NCBI RefSeq assembly: GCF_015291705.1
Contig: NZ_CP030050.1
Coordinates: forward strand, 6,510,001-6,574,000
Direction of reading: 5' to 3'
DNA length: 64,000 nt
Source: Bradyrhizobium arachidis
GTDB taxonomy: Bacteria; Pseudomonadota; Alphaproteobacteria; Rhizobiales; Xanthobacteraceae
The notes under the pieces were generated by a model. That model was given only the letters and a program-made list of their open reading frames with translations, had not been told where the DNA came from and did not search any database. This document shows positions 25,779 through 33,851 of this stretch, one piece after another. Position 1 is the first letter of the stretch. Each line of letters begins with the position of its first letter. A program made the translations under genes and the position numbers.

Positions 25779-25993
25779 AGGGACGCTCCGCATTGGCGCG
25801 GGAGATTGGCTTCATTGCCAATCCTTCACTATGACGTTGGAGCGGCAGAATTGTTTCCTAAGAGCGTTGCGTTTGGCCGGGACTACCCTCGCAGCTAACA
25901 CGTTAGCAGCCGAACAACTACGAAATCACCGTGAAAAACAGGCCGGTCGTTCATCGCGTCCGGCCTTATCTATCATCGCATCAATCAACGCAA
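25779..25993. other. Spacer between convergent-oriented small genes and HEPN gene
   Basis: No gene is seen apart from the terminator at 25940-25966. The region should hold the promoter of the two small minus-strand genes ending at 25379. Confidence 0.4.
25940..25966 (-). terminator. Rho-independent terminator of the HEPN-like gene
   Basis: Stem AGGCCGG / CCGGCCT with a 13-base loop; on the minus strand it is followed by TGTTTTTC. It lies 28 bases past the stop. Confidence 0.8.
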
Positions 25994-26728
25994 CTAGTCT
26001 TCACCCTTGTCAGTTGGTTGCGCGGTCTCGCGACTTTCGTATTCGCGCACCTTTTGTTGTAGCTCTTTCACTCGCGCGATAAGCCGCCTCTTGGGTGCAA
26101 TACGGATTTCGTGAACCTTTTTCAGGAACTCCGTGAGTGGTTCGACAGCGTCAACAATGCTCTCCCCGAAGCTGACCGTTTCGGAAAAGCTCATCCGTTT
26201 CTTCTTTACCCACTTTTTCCGTGAATCTGCTTTGTAGGGCTCCAGACTTGGCAAAAAGTCATCTGAGTTAAACTCGGTGATGTCCAATGGGAAATCCAAG
26301 ATATCCTTTCCTGAGCTAAGCCCGTGGTGTGCAAGCCGAACTCGAATATCATTCAAGGCGAACAACCGCCTGCTTATTTTATCCCAGTCTTGGCCGAGAT
26401 TTTGAAACCGCTCATCTACGCGGACGATCTCGCCGATAACCTCCAACATCTTTGCAAAAGGAAAATTGTAGAAGATCACGCCTCCAACTTCACTCTCCGC
26501 GTCAATAATCGCCGAAGCGATCTCGACAACTATTCCCTCTAAAGACGACCACGTCGTGATCGCAAACCCAATCGCTGTATGCAGTGATTTTTGAACCTCC
26601 CGATCGGTCTGGGCGATCTCCGCCCTCGTCTGCTCTATTTCGCGAATAGCCGCGAGGTCTTCCTCATCGAATGGTCCACCCTGTTCGATCAGACTGCGAA
26701 TGGTTTCGTGCGCTTTCTCGTTAGACAT
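25994..26728 (-). CDS. HEPN-like protein (Rx4H motif), putative RNase or toxin-type cargo
   Basis: 244 residues, nearly all helical. LNDIRVRLAHHGL contains Arg129-x4-His134 in the helix position typical of HEPN ribonucleases, preceded by TTWSSLEGIVVEIASAIID, the kind of N-terminal helix seen in HEPN-related proteins of defence islands. The C-terminus is a coiled coil, RLIARVKELQQKVREYES. Its ATG overlaps the stop of the upstream AlpA-like gene by one base (TAATG), so production is tied to that regulator. HEPN assignment is by motif only; a structural or regulatory protein of similar shape is possible. Confidence 0.6.
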   Translation of the reverse strand: MSNEKAHETIRSLIEQGGPFDEEDLAAIREIEQTRAEIAQTDREVQKSLHTAIGFAITTWSSLEGIVVEIASAIIDAESEVGGVIFYNFPFAKMLEVIGEIVRVDERFQNLGQDWDKISRRLFALNDIRVRLAHHGLSSGKDILDFPLDITEFNSDDFLPSLEPYKADSRKKWVKKKRMSFSETVSFGESIVDAVEPLTEFLKKVHEIRIAPKRRLIARVKELQQKVREYESRETAQPTDKGED

Positions 26729-27006
26729 TACCGCTCCCCAGCTTTAGATTGGAGATACTCCTTCCGTTCGAAGCGTTCAACGTCGCTCAATCGAAACCGC
26801 GTCACACGAGCCGACAATTTCACGGGCTGCGGATACGTGGGCGTCTTCTTCGCATTGCGCCAAATGGTGGAGGGGTGGACGTGCCAGCGCGCGGCAAGCT
26901 GTAGATCAGTAATGAACCGCTCCGGGCCGGGCGGTTCGCTGTTGGCGAATGCAGCCAGGGTGATCGGCTTGTGCAATAGGGCGGCGGACAGTCGGGTTGA
27001 AATCAT
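26728..27006 (-). CDS. AlpA-like helix-turn-helix protein
   Basis: 92 residues from Met at 27006 with AGAAGGA six bases upstream. FITDLQLAARWHVHPSTIWR is a clear helix-turn-helix, followed by PQPVKLSARVTRFRLSDVERF, the wing and trailing helix of the AlpA/MerR-like family. Members act as transcription activators or excisionases for nearby integrases; the integrase gene is 0.4 kb away. It is translationally coupled to the HEPN-like gene. Confidence 0.85.
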   Translation of the reverse strand: MISTRLSAALLHKPITLAAFANSEPPGPERFITDLQLAARWHVHPSTIWRNAKKTPTYPQPVKLSARVTRFRLSDVERFERKEYLQSKAGER

Positions 27007-27077
27007 CGGGCGTCCTTCTGTTACTGCGCATCCGTGCGCATCCATGCCGCAAGACGCATCTATAGTGGCAAGAATAT

Positions 27078-27104
27078 GCCCGCTACGCTGGTAACGTAGC
27101 GGGC
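27078..27104 (-). terminator. Terminator downstream of the membrane protein gene
   Basis: Perfect 10-bp stem GCCCGCTACG / CGTAGCGGGC with a 7-base loop; on the minus strand followed by ATATTCTT. Confidence 0.7.
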
Positions 27105-27143
27105 TGCTGAAATACAAATTGTTTGCTGTGACTATCGCGTTGA

Positions 27144-27410
27144 TCAATTTGCTGATCGACTGTTTGCTGTAATCGCCCATGCGACAATGAGGGCCGCGAT
27201 TATGATCGGAGGGGCACCGGATAGAGCACCGTAGACCGCGACCAACGCAACGCCGCACAATACGAGGATGGCCGCCAAAAGCAGGAAACTGAATAGCCGT
27301 TTGAATATCCACGCGTTGACATTCGGCGCGATCATTTCGACTGCCAGCCAAATTAGGCCGATGGTTAGAACGATGACCGTCACATAGGCGGTAGTATCCA
27401 TTTCTCTCAT
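27144..27410 (-). CDS. Small membrane protein of unknown function
   Basis: 88 residues with hydrophobic segments at about 9-28 (VTVIVLTIGLIWLAVEMI) and about 40-80 (FLLLAAILVLCGVALVAVYG, then PPIIIAALIVAWAI), so two or three membrane helices. An alternative start is the second Met at 27401. It begins 11 bp after the integrase stop on the same strand and may be co-transcribed with it. No family is recognised. Confidence 0.65.
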   Translation of the reverse strand: MREMDTTAYVTVIVLTIGLIWLAVEMIAPNVNAWIFKRLFSFLLLAAILVLCGVALVAVYGALSGAPPIIIAALIVAWAITANSRSAN

Positions 27411-27421
27411 TTGTAGGGCCC

Positions 27422-28759
27422 CTAGCGCTTCACTCGTTTCTTCGTTGCGGTGGTCATGTCAATTACGTTGTCGGATTGCGCGCGTTTGCCGTACAGAAAG
27501 TTGGCCCAATCCTGCATCATGTGTCGGCGCTTTTCGAGCATGTCGCTACGGCTATAGGCTCTTTCGGTCTCATTGCCGACTTTGTGCGCAAGCGCCACTT
27601 CACCCATCTCGCGGGGATAGTTGGTGCGATCGCCAACCCAATCGCGGAAAGTCGATCGCAAGCCATGCGGAACAGCGGACTGTTTTGATCGTTTATCGCA
27701 AAATTGACTGCCGTCCGGTTTCGTCATTCGCTTCATCAATTGGCTGACTGCCATATCGGTGAGCATCCCATTCGACGGTGATGGAAACACGTATTCGACG
27801 CCGTCCAGTCGCGGTTGATTTTCGAGGATCGCAATCGCTTCTTCACTCAACAGAATGCGGTGTTCTTTCTCCATTTTGATGCGATCGGCTGGAACGGTCC
27901 ATATCTCCGTTTTGGCGTCGTATTCTGACCATTTCATTCCGCGCACTTCGCCCGATCGGGATGCGTTAAGCGTGATGAACATCAGCGCCTTTGCAGCGGC
28001 GCCGTTTTGTTTGCGCAGCGTGTCAAACCATAGTGGTGCCTCATCAATGGCGACTGCCGGATGGTGTTCAACTTCGCTGATTTGGGACGGCTTCGCCAGC
28101 ACCTCTTTAAGATTGCCTCTCCAACGCGCGGGATTGTCGCCTGATCGATGACCGTTGACGAATGCCCAATCTAGCACTCTTTCGATTTCGGAGCGAAGCC
28201 GCGTTGCTGTTCGCGTTTTGGTGTCCCATATCGGCGTCAGCACGCGCAAAACGTCTTGCACGGCGATATCGTTGACAAGCAGCCGTCCAAGTTCAGGAGT
28301 CGCATATGTGTTGAGCATCGATTCCAATGCATCTTTGTTTTTCTGACTTCCTAACTCTGGTAGTCGTTTCAGCAACCATTGTTTCATCGCTTGATCAAAC
28401 GTCATTTCGCGTTTCTGTTCGGCGATAAGAGCGGCTTTGTTTTTCTTTTTCTCAACGATGGGGTCACGTCCATCGCGAACAGATGCCTTGGCTTTGCGAG
28501 CTTCGTTGCGCGCGTATTCCAAAGTGACCTCTGGGTAGCTCCCCAATCCCATGTTGCGGCGCTTACCACCCATGGTCGTTCGTAGCACCCATGACCGGCC
28601 ACCGTTGGGAGTGATCTGCAACATGAGCCCGGCAACTCCTCCGACCGCGAAATACGCGTTGAAATCGCCGCCGCTGCCCGGCACGTCGGGCTTGGCCGGC
28701 TTGGGATGTTTCAGTTTGGACACGGCTAAAGCCGTCAGCTCTTTTGCAATCTTAGGCAT
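27422..28759 (-). CDS. Tyrosine recombinase/integrase (P4 type, DUF4102 arm-binding domain)
   Basis: 445 residues from Met at 28759. The N-terminal DUF4102-like arm-binding domain includes GGVAGLMLQITPNGGRSW and RRNMGLGSYPEVTLEYAR; the core-binding domain spans about 118-225; the catalytic domain shows Arg268 in NASRSGEVRG, His365-x-x-Arg368 in PHGLRSTF, His392 in AHKVG and nucleophile Tyr402 in RAYSRS. It catalyses integration and excision between attP and the CMD-gene attB. The gene lies next to the right attachment site and points inward, as usual for this class. Confidence 0.95.
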   Translation of the reverse strand: MPKIAKELTALAVSKLKHPKPAKPDVPGSGGDFNAYFAVGGVAGLMLQITPNGGRSWVLRTTMGGKRRNMGLGSYPEVTLEYARNEARKAKASVRDGRDPIVEKKKNKAALIAEQKREMTFDQAMKQWLLKRLPELGSQKNKDALESMLNTYATPELGRLLVNDIAVQDVLRVLTPIWDTKTRTATRLRSEIERVLDWAFVNGHRSGDNPARWRGNLKEVLAKPSQISEVEHHPAVAIDEAPLWFDTLRKQNGAAAKALMFITLNASRSGEVRGMKWSEYDAKTEIWTVPADRIKMEKEHRILLSEEAIAILENQPRLDGVEYVFPSPSNGMLTDMAVSQLMKRMTKPDGSQFCDKRSKQSAVPHGLRSTFRDWVGDRTNYPREMGEVALAHKVGNETERAYSRSDMLEKRRHMMQDWANFLYGKRAQSDNVIDMTTATKKRVKR

Positions 28760-28816
28760 TTCCGAACCCCCGATGGTCGTTGCGTCGATCGTAGCGATGA
28801 CCTTTGTAAACCAACT

Positions 28817-28830
28817 TATATGCCAAAAAC
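28817..28830 (+). repeat. Right subterminal direct repeat, candidate integrase arm site
   Basis: TATATGCCAAAAAC, identical to 16336-16349. Next to it are three close copies of GCGCACGGG (28851, 28862, 28937 regions), which may add further protein-binding sites near attR. Confidence 0.6.
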
Positions 28831-28916
28831 AACGCGATTTGTTGCATGGACGCGCACGGGAGCGCACGGGAAAGTTTGGTCGGATTTCAGGCTAAATAGC
28901 TGAGTTTTCGATAGTT

Positions 28917-29126
28917 ATGCAATGGAATGCACGGAAGCGCACGGGGAGTTTCGGCTGCAGCTACTGCATCCATTCCCACACCGCCGCCGCAAGGGCCAAG
29001 GGCATGACCGAAGCCGAATATGGCGAGCTGCTCGCCATCGTCGGCATGGCCGCCGAGACGAACCGGCTGGTCACGGCGCTCGGCGTGCCCGTCGATGCGG
29101 CGTTTCTGGTGGATGCGGCGGATTGA
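28917..29126 (+). pseudogene. Carboxymuconolactone decarboxylase-family gene, 3' fragment
   Basis: From 28952 the frame re-enters the host gene at GCSYC and continues IHSHTAAARAKGMTEAEYG to the natural stop at 29126, giving the C-terminal 57 residues. The element supplies an ATG at 28917 and 12 foreign codons in frame, so a truncated protein could still be made. Joined to 16029-16277 it gives a complete CMD-family protein. Confidence 0.92.
28952..28967. repeat. attR core (right copy of 16-bp direct repeat)
   Basis: CGGCTGCAGCTACTGC, identical to 16262-16277. It encodes the CxxC pair of the CMD-family active site. Confidence 0.9.
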
Positions 29127-29133
29127 GCTAGCT

Positions 29134-29236
29134 GTCATTCCGGGGCGCGCGCAGCGCGAGCCCGGAATCCATCAGGCGGCACAGGTTAGTGGACGAATGG
29201 ATTCCGGGCTCGCGCTGACGCGCGCCCCGGAATGAC
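29134..29236. repeat. Palindromic repeat, 'CATTCCGG' family, copy 4
   Basis: GTCATTCCGGGGCGCGCGCA to GCGCCCCGGAATGAC with inner CCCGGAATCCATC / GGATTCCGGGCT arms. It lies 7 bp after the CMD stop. Confidence 0.9.
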
Positions 29237-29320
29237 GGCCTATCCCCCCGGGAATCGGGGGGTTTCATGCCTCCCCGAAATTGGCTAGTAATTCCGCGCA
29301 AACGCGTTCGGGGACTGGAA

Positions 29321-30079
29321 ATGACCTATTGCTGCGGAATCCTGGTTCGGGACGGTCTGGTGATGATCGCCGATACCCGCACCAATGCCGGCCTCGACAA
29401 CGTCTCGACCTTCCGCAAGCTGCACATCTTCTCAAAACCCGGCGAGCGCATCATGGCGATCGCCAGCGCCGGCAACCTCGCCATCAGCCAGTCGGTGCTG
29501 TCCACCCTGACCGAAGGCCTGGAGGACCCCACCACCGGCGAGGTCGAGACGCTGATGAATGCGCCGACCATGTTCCAGGCTGCCCAGCGCATCGGCCGGG
29601 CGATCCGCGCGGTGCACGCCACCGAAGGCCCGGCGCTGAAATCCGAGGACGTGTCCTTCGACGTCTCCTTCCTGTTCGGCGGCCAGATCAAGGGCGCGCG
29701 GATGCGCCTGTTCATGGTCTACACCGCCGGCAATTTCATCGAGTGCACCACCGACACGCCCTACTTGCAGATCGGCGAGCACAAATACGGCAAGCCGGTG
29801 CTCGACCGCGCCATGCATTACGACGTCGAGCTCTACGAGGCGCTGAAGACCGGCCTGATCTCGATGGACTCCACCATGCGCTCCAATCTCGGCGTCGGAC
29901 TTCCGATCGACGTGCTGGTGGTGCGCTCGGACGCCTGCGATGCCGATCTCAACCACCGCATCGAGGCGGGCGAGCCCTATTTCCACGACCTGCGCTCGCG
30001 CTGGTCGGCGGCCTTGCGCGCGGCGCATCAGAACATCCCGCGGCCGCCCTACAAGAACGACAAAGAACCCAAAACCTGA
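29321..30079 (+). CDS. Anbu, proteasome-type N-terminal-nucleophile peptidase (COG3484)
   Basis: 252 residues from ATG 29321. After removal of Met the protein starts with Thr (MTYCCGILVRDG), the N-terminal nucleophile of proteasome subunits; Asp18 (IADTRTNAG) and Lys33 (FRKLH) are the other active-site residues. AIASAGNLAISQSV matches the beta-subunit fold. Anbu forms its own helical or ring assembly in the cytoplasm, and its genes usually sit with circularly permuted ATP-grasp, alpha-E and transglutaminase-like genes. Those are at 11.3-14.7 kb here, with the mobile element in between. An SDR gene follows at 24 bp. Confidence 0.94.
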   Translation: MTYCCGILVRDGLVMIADTRTNAGLDNVSTFRKLHIFSKPGERIMAIASAGNLAISQSVLSTLTEGLEDPTTGEVETLMNAPTMFQAAQRIGRAIRAVHATEGPALKSEDVSFDVSFLFGGQIKGARMRLFMVYTAGNFIECTTDTPYLQIGEHKYGKPVLDRAMHYDVELYEALKTGLISMDSTMRSNLGVGLPIDVLVVRSDACDADLNHRIEAGEPYFHDLRSRWSAALRAAHQNIPRPPYKNDKEPKT

Positions 30080-30103
30080 CAGCAAGAGAAAAGGCAGGAA
30101 ACG

Positions 30104-30862
30104 ATGAGTGAAGCGAAAAAGATCGCATTGGTGACGGGCGCCGGCACCGGCGTCGGGCGCGCCGCGTCGCTGGCGCTGATGAACGCCGGCTTCACCGTGG
30201 TGCTCGTCGGCCGTCGGCTCGACATGCTCGAGGAGACCGCCAAGCTCGGCCCCGCGGGCAAGAGCCTGTGCGTCACCGCCGACATGACCAAGCCGGATTC
30301 CATTGCCGCGCTGTTCGACAAGGTGAAGGCGACCTATGGCCGCCTCGACGTGCTGTTCAACAATGCCGGCATGGGCGCGCCGGCCGTCAACTTCGAGGAC
30401 CTCAGCCTCGAGCAGTGGCAGGCCGTGGTGAACACCAACCTCACCGGCCCGTTCCTGTGCACCCAGCACGCCTTCCGCATCATGAAGGACCAGAACCCGC
30501 GCGGCGGCCGCATCATCAACAACGGCTCGATCTCGGCGCACGCGCCGCGGCCGTTCTCGGCGGCCTACACCTCGACCAAGCACGCCATCACCGGCCTGAC
30601 CAAGGCCAGCAACCTCGACGGCCGCATGTATGACATCGCGGTCGGCCAGGTCGACATCGGCAATGCCGCAACGCCGATGACCGACCGCATGGTCAACGGC
30701 CCCGGCGTGCTGCAGCCCGACGGCACCACCAAGCACGAGCCGCGCATGGATGCGAAGGCGGTCGGCGACGCCGTCGCCTACATGGCCGGCCTGCCGCTCG
30801 ACGCCAACGTGCTGACCATGACTGTGATGGCGACGAAGATGCCGTTCGTGGGGCGGGGCTGA
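30104..30862 (+). CDS. Short-chain dehydrogenase/reductase
   Basis: 252 residues with the classical SDR pattern: [15 protein letters not shown] for NADP-type cofactor binding, NNAGMG, and the catalytic Ser...Tyr-x-x-x-Lys in [34 protein letters not shown] follows at the substrate loop. It oxidises or reduces an unknown alcohol or ketone. It may be co-transcribed with the Anbu gene, 24 bp upstream, but a shared role is not evident. Confidence 0.92.
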   Translation: MSEAKKIALVTGAGTGVGRAASLALMNAGFTVVLVGRRLDMLEETAKLGPAGKSLCVTADMTKPDSIAALFDKVKATYGRLDVLFNNAGMGAPAVNFEDLSLEQWQAVVNTNLTGPFLCTQHAFRIMKDQNPRGGRIINNGSISAHAPRPFSAAYTSTKHAITGLTKASNLDGRMYDIAVGQVDIGNAATPMTDRMVNGPGVLQPDGTTKHEPRMDAKAVGDAVAYMAGLPLDANVLTMTVMATKMPFVGRG

Positions 30863-30958
30863 AGTAAGAGCTGAGAAAACAACCCCATGCACAGTAGGCG
30901 TCAAGGGGCGCTTACTGTGGGGGTGACGTCGACTAAAGCTCCGCGCCGCCTCCGCAAT

Positions 30959-31044
30959 CGTCATTGCGAGCGCAGCGAAGCAATCCAGGGTCTTTCCGCG
31001 GAGGGATTCTGGATTGCTTCGTCGCTTCGCTCCTCGCAATGACG
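30959..31044. repeat. Palindromic repeat, 'TCATTGCGAGCG' family
   Basis: CGTCATTGCGAGCGCAGCGAAGC to GCTTCGCTCCTCGCAATGACG with CAATCCAG / CTGGATTG inner arms. It separates the SDR gene and the convergent MFS gene. Confidence 0.88.
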
Positions 31045-31061
31045 CGGAGAGAGCGGTGGCC

Positions 31062-32339
31062 CTACTCCAGGCTCTCCACCTGACGGAGGCTGGGGAACAG
31101 CTTCATCCACAGCAGCGCGACCGCGACGGTGCAGACGCCGCCCAGCACGGCCGCGGGCATGGCGCCGAACAGAGCCGCCGTCAGGCCGCTCTCGAACTGG
31201 CCGAGCTGGTTCGAGGCGTTGATGAACAGGAAATTCACCGCACCGACGCGGCCGCGCATCTCGTCGGGGGTGGCGAGCTGCACCAGCGAGAAGCGGATCA
31301 CGACGCTGATCGTGTCGGCCGCGCCCAAGACGGCGAGCGAGAGCACCGACAGCCACATCCAGGACGACAGCGCGAACACGATAGTGGCGAGGCCGAACAC
31401 GATCACGGCCTGGAACATGCGCAGGCCCACATGCCGCGAGATGGCGTGACGCGCCAGCACCACCGTCATCAACAGCGCGCCGACCGCGGGCGCGGCGCGC
31501 AGCACCCCTAACCCCACTGGGCCGGTCTGGAGGATGTCGCGGGCATAGATCGGCAGCAGCGCGACAACGCCGCCGAACAGCACCGCGAACAGATCGAGCG
31601 AGATGGTGCCGAGGATCGCCGGATTGCTGCGGATGAAGCGGACGCCGGCGAAGATATTGTCGGCATCGTCCATGTCCTTGGCGATCGCCTGCGGACGCGG
31701 CCGGATGAAGCCGGTCAGGATCATCCCGAGAATCCAGAACAGCACCATGACGGCATAGGCCAGATGCGGCGCGATGGCGTAGGCAAAGCCGCCGAGCGCG
31801 GGACCGGTGATGGTCGCGACCTGCGCCGCGCCGCTGGACACGGCGGTGGCACGCTGGAGCGAGCCCTGTGGCGCGATCAGCGGCAGCAGCGCCGCGGTGG
31901 TCGGGCTCTCGAAGGCGCCGGCGATGCCGAGCACGAAGGTCGCAACGAAGATCTGCACCTCGCCGACCGCGCCGAGATAAGTGATGATTGCGAGATAGAG
32001 CGCGGTGGCAGCTTCCACCAGCTGGCAGAGCTGGACCACGCGCTTGCGCTCGAAACGGTCGGCGGCGTGGCCGGCGACGAACACCAGCAGGGCTGTGGGG
32101 AGGAACTGCACCAGGCCGACCATGCCGAGATCGAACGCCGAGCCGGTGAGATCGTAGATCTGCCAGCCGATCGCGACCGCCGCGATCTGGCTGGAGAATC
32201 GCGACAGGCTGCGCGACAGCAGGAAGAACAGGAAGGCGCGGTGGGCGAGGAGCTGGCCGGCCGTCACCGGCGGACTGGCCGTCACCGGCTGCGCTTCGCT
32301 AAGCGCTTCACTTGCCTTTTGGCTCACCTTCCGGACCAT
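31062..32339 (-). CDS. MFS transporter (EntS/MFS_3-like exporter)
   Basis: 425 residues from Met at 32339 (MVRKVSQKASEALSE). About 12 membrane helices are visible. AIGWQIYDLTGSAFDLGMVG near the N-terminus and FVAGHAADRFERKRVVQ (the loop 2-3 signature of the MFS_3/enterobactin-exporter branch) support an exporter. It is likely in the inner membrane with drug/proton antiport-like mechanism; the substrate is unknown. It is divergent from the nucleoside transporter, 134 bp apart. Confidence 0.88.
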   Translation of the reverse strand: MVRKVSQKASEALSEAQPVTASPPVTAGQLLAHRAFLFFLLSRSLSRFSSQIAAVAIGWQIYDLTGSAFDLGMVGLVQFLPTALLVFVAGHAADRFERKRVVQLCQLVEAATALYLAIITYLGAVGEVQIFVATFVLGIAGAFESPTTAALLPLIAPQGSLQRATAVSSGAAQVATITGPALGGFAYAIAPHLAYAVMVLFWILGMILTGFIRPRPQAIAKDMDDADNIFAGVRFIRSNPAILGTISLDLFAVLFGGVVALLPIYARDILQTGPVGLGVLRAAPAVGALLMTVVLARHAISRHVGLRMFQAVIVFGLATIVFALSSWMWLSVLSLAVLGAADTISVVIRFSLVQLATPDEMRGRVGAVNFLFINASNQLGQFESGLTAALFGAMPAAVLGGVCTVAVALLWMKLFPSLRQVESLE

Positions 32340-32472
32340 CCGCGCCTGATATTGACGATGCCCCGCGTGGCTGACGCGGACGGGCTTGTCAACAGCGGGC
32401 GGCTCCGGTGTCCTTCCGGCATTGCGTTTGCAACGCAAGCGCGGCCATAATCATTGAGGGTTTGGGGACATC

Positions 32473-33723
32473 ATGCTGCGGCTGCAATCGGCACTCGGCA
32501 TTTTCGCATTGCTGCTGCTCGCCTATGCGTTGGCGGAGAATCGGCGCGCCGTCTCGCTGCGGCAGGCCGCGATCAGCCTTGTCGTGACCTTCTTCACCGC
32601 GCTCGTGCTGTTGAAGCTGCCTGTCGTCGCGCACGCCTTCGGCGCCATCAACGACGCGGTCGGCGCGATCTCGGCGGCCTCGCGCGCCGGCTCCGCCTTC
32701 GTGTTCGGCTATGTCGGCGGCGGCACCCTGCCCTTCGACCTCAAGGTCCCGGGGGCCGATTTCATCCTGGCTTTCCAGGCGCTGCCGATCGTGCTGGTGA
32801 TGAGCGCGCTGACGACGCTGCTGTTCTATTGGCGCGTGCTGCCTCCGGTCGTGCGCGGCATGGCCTGGCTGCTGGAGCGCACGTTAGGGGTCGGCGGCGC
32901 GGTAGGCCTGTCGACCGCCGCCAACATCTTCCTCGGCATGGTCGAGGCGCCGCTGTTCGTGCGGCCGTACCTGAAGCAGATGACGCGCAGCGAATTGTTC
33001 CTGGTGATGACCGGCGGCATGGCCGGGATCGCCGGCACGGTGCTGGTGCTCTATGCGACGCTGCTGGCGCCGCTCATCCCCGACGCAGCCGCCCATTTCG
33101 TCATCGCCTCGGTGCTGGGCGCACCCGCCGCGATCCTCGTCAGCCTGATCATGGTGCCGGAGACGAGTGACAGGCGCACCGGCGGCGCGCTGGAGGATCC
33201 TGATATGGACGTCGCCAGCACGATGGACGCGATCGTGAAGGGCACCACCGCCGGCCTCGAGCTGCTGCTCAACATCGTCGCGATGCTGCTGGTACTGGTG
33301 GCGCTGGTCTATCTCGTCAACGCCGCGCTCGGATTGCTGCCTGATATCGGCGGCGCCGCGATCTCGCTGCAGCGTCTGCTGGGCCTCGTGATGGCGCCGG
33401 TGTGCTGGCTGATGGGGCTGCCGTGGGACCAGGCGATCACCGCCGGCAGCCTGATGGGCACCAAAACCGTGCTCAACGAACTGATCGCCTATGTCGATCT
33501 GTCAAAACTGCCAGCCGATGCGCTCGATCCGCGCTCGCGCCTGATCATGCTCTACGCGATGTGCGGCTTTGCCAATTTCGCCAGTCTCGGCATCATGATC
33601 GGCGGCTTGGGCGTGATGGCGCCGGAGCGGCGCGAGGAGATCAATGCGCTCGGACTGAAATCGATCGTATCAGGCACGCTGACGACGTGTCTGATGGGGG
33701 CGGTGGTGGGGGTGCTGAGCTAG
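32473..33723 (+). CDS. CNT-family nucleoside transporter (NupC type)
   Basis: 416 residues, hydrophobic with about ten helices. CNT signatures are GYVGGGTLPFD, MVEAPLFVRPYL, GTKTVLNELIAY and CGFANFASLGIMIGGLG. These inner-membrane symporters take up nucleosides with H+ or Na+. An N-terminal pair of helices precedes the core and an Ala-rich loop lies around residue 240. A repeat follows 12 bp past the stop. Confidence 0.92.
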   Translation: MLRLQSALGIFALLLLAYALAENRRAVSLRQAAISLVVTFFTALVLLKLPVVAHAFGAINDAVGAISAASRAGSAFVFGYVGGGTLPFDLKVPGADFILAFQALPIVLVMSALTTLLFYWRVLPPVVRGMAWLLERTLGVGGAVGLSTAANIFLGMVEAPLFVRPYLKQMTRSELFLVMTGGMAGIAGTVLVLYATLLAPLIPDAAAHFVIASVLGAPAAILVSLIMVPETSDRRTGGALEDPDMDVASTMDAIVKGTTAGLELLLNIVAMLLVLVALVYLVNAALGLLPDIGGAAISLQRLLGLVMAPVCWLMGLPWDQAITAGSLMGTKTVLNELIAYVDLSKLPADALDPRSRLIMLYAMCGFANFASLGIMIGGLGVMAPERREEINALGLKSIVSGTLTTCLMGAVVGVLS

Positions 33724-33735
33724 CTCTCTCCACTC

Positions 33736-33838
33736 GTCATTCCGGGGCGCGCATAGCGCGAGCCCGGAATCCATCTCGCGACACGCATTGCCGCCTGATG
33801 GATTCCGGGCTCGCGACTTCGTCGCGCCCCGGAATGAC
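33736..33838. repeat. Palindromic repeat, 'CATTCCGG' family, copy 5
   Basis: CGTCATTCCGGGGCGCGC to GCGCCCCGGAATGAC. It lies between the convergent transporter and rhomboid genes and may terminate both. Confidence 0.9.
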
Positions 33839-33851
33839 AGCAAACTCCCGC

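Larger units (their letters stand above)
16262..28967. mobile_element. 12.7-kb integrated element (P4-like satellite or replicating island)
   Basis: Bounded by a 16-bp direct repeat (CGGCTGCAGCTACTGC) inside an otherwise intact CMD-family gene. Contents: tyrosine integrase at the right end, AlpA-like regulators, a primase-helicase with adjacent iteron-like repeats, a leftward operon of unknown proteins, and cargo including a Crp/Fnr regulator and a HEPN-like protein. It is more A/T-rich than the flanks and uses more A/T-ending codons. No capsid, tail, portal, relaxase or type IV secretion genes are seen. Integration into a protein gene instead of a tRNA gene is seen; mobility is inferred. Confidence 0.92.

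Noticed and set aside
25656..25898. 80-codon plus-strand frame in the element
   Set aside because: It is the antisense of the better supported 49-residue minus-strand gene with CxxC motif.
16262..28967. Prophage or ICE interpretation of the integrated element
   Set aside because: No capsid, portal, tail or lysis genes and no relaxase or mating-pore genes are seen; a satellite or replicating island fits better.
29432..31039. 535-codon minus-strand frame over the Anbu and SDR genes
   Set aside because: It covers two genes with clear motifs and a repeat; composition is typical of an antisense shadow.
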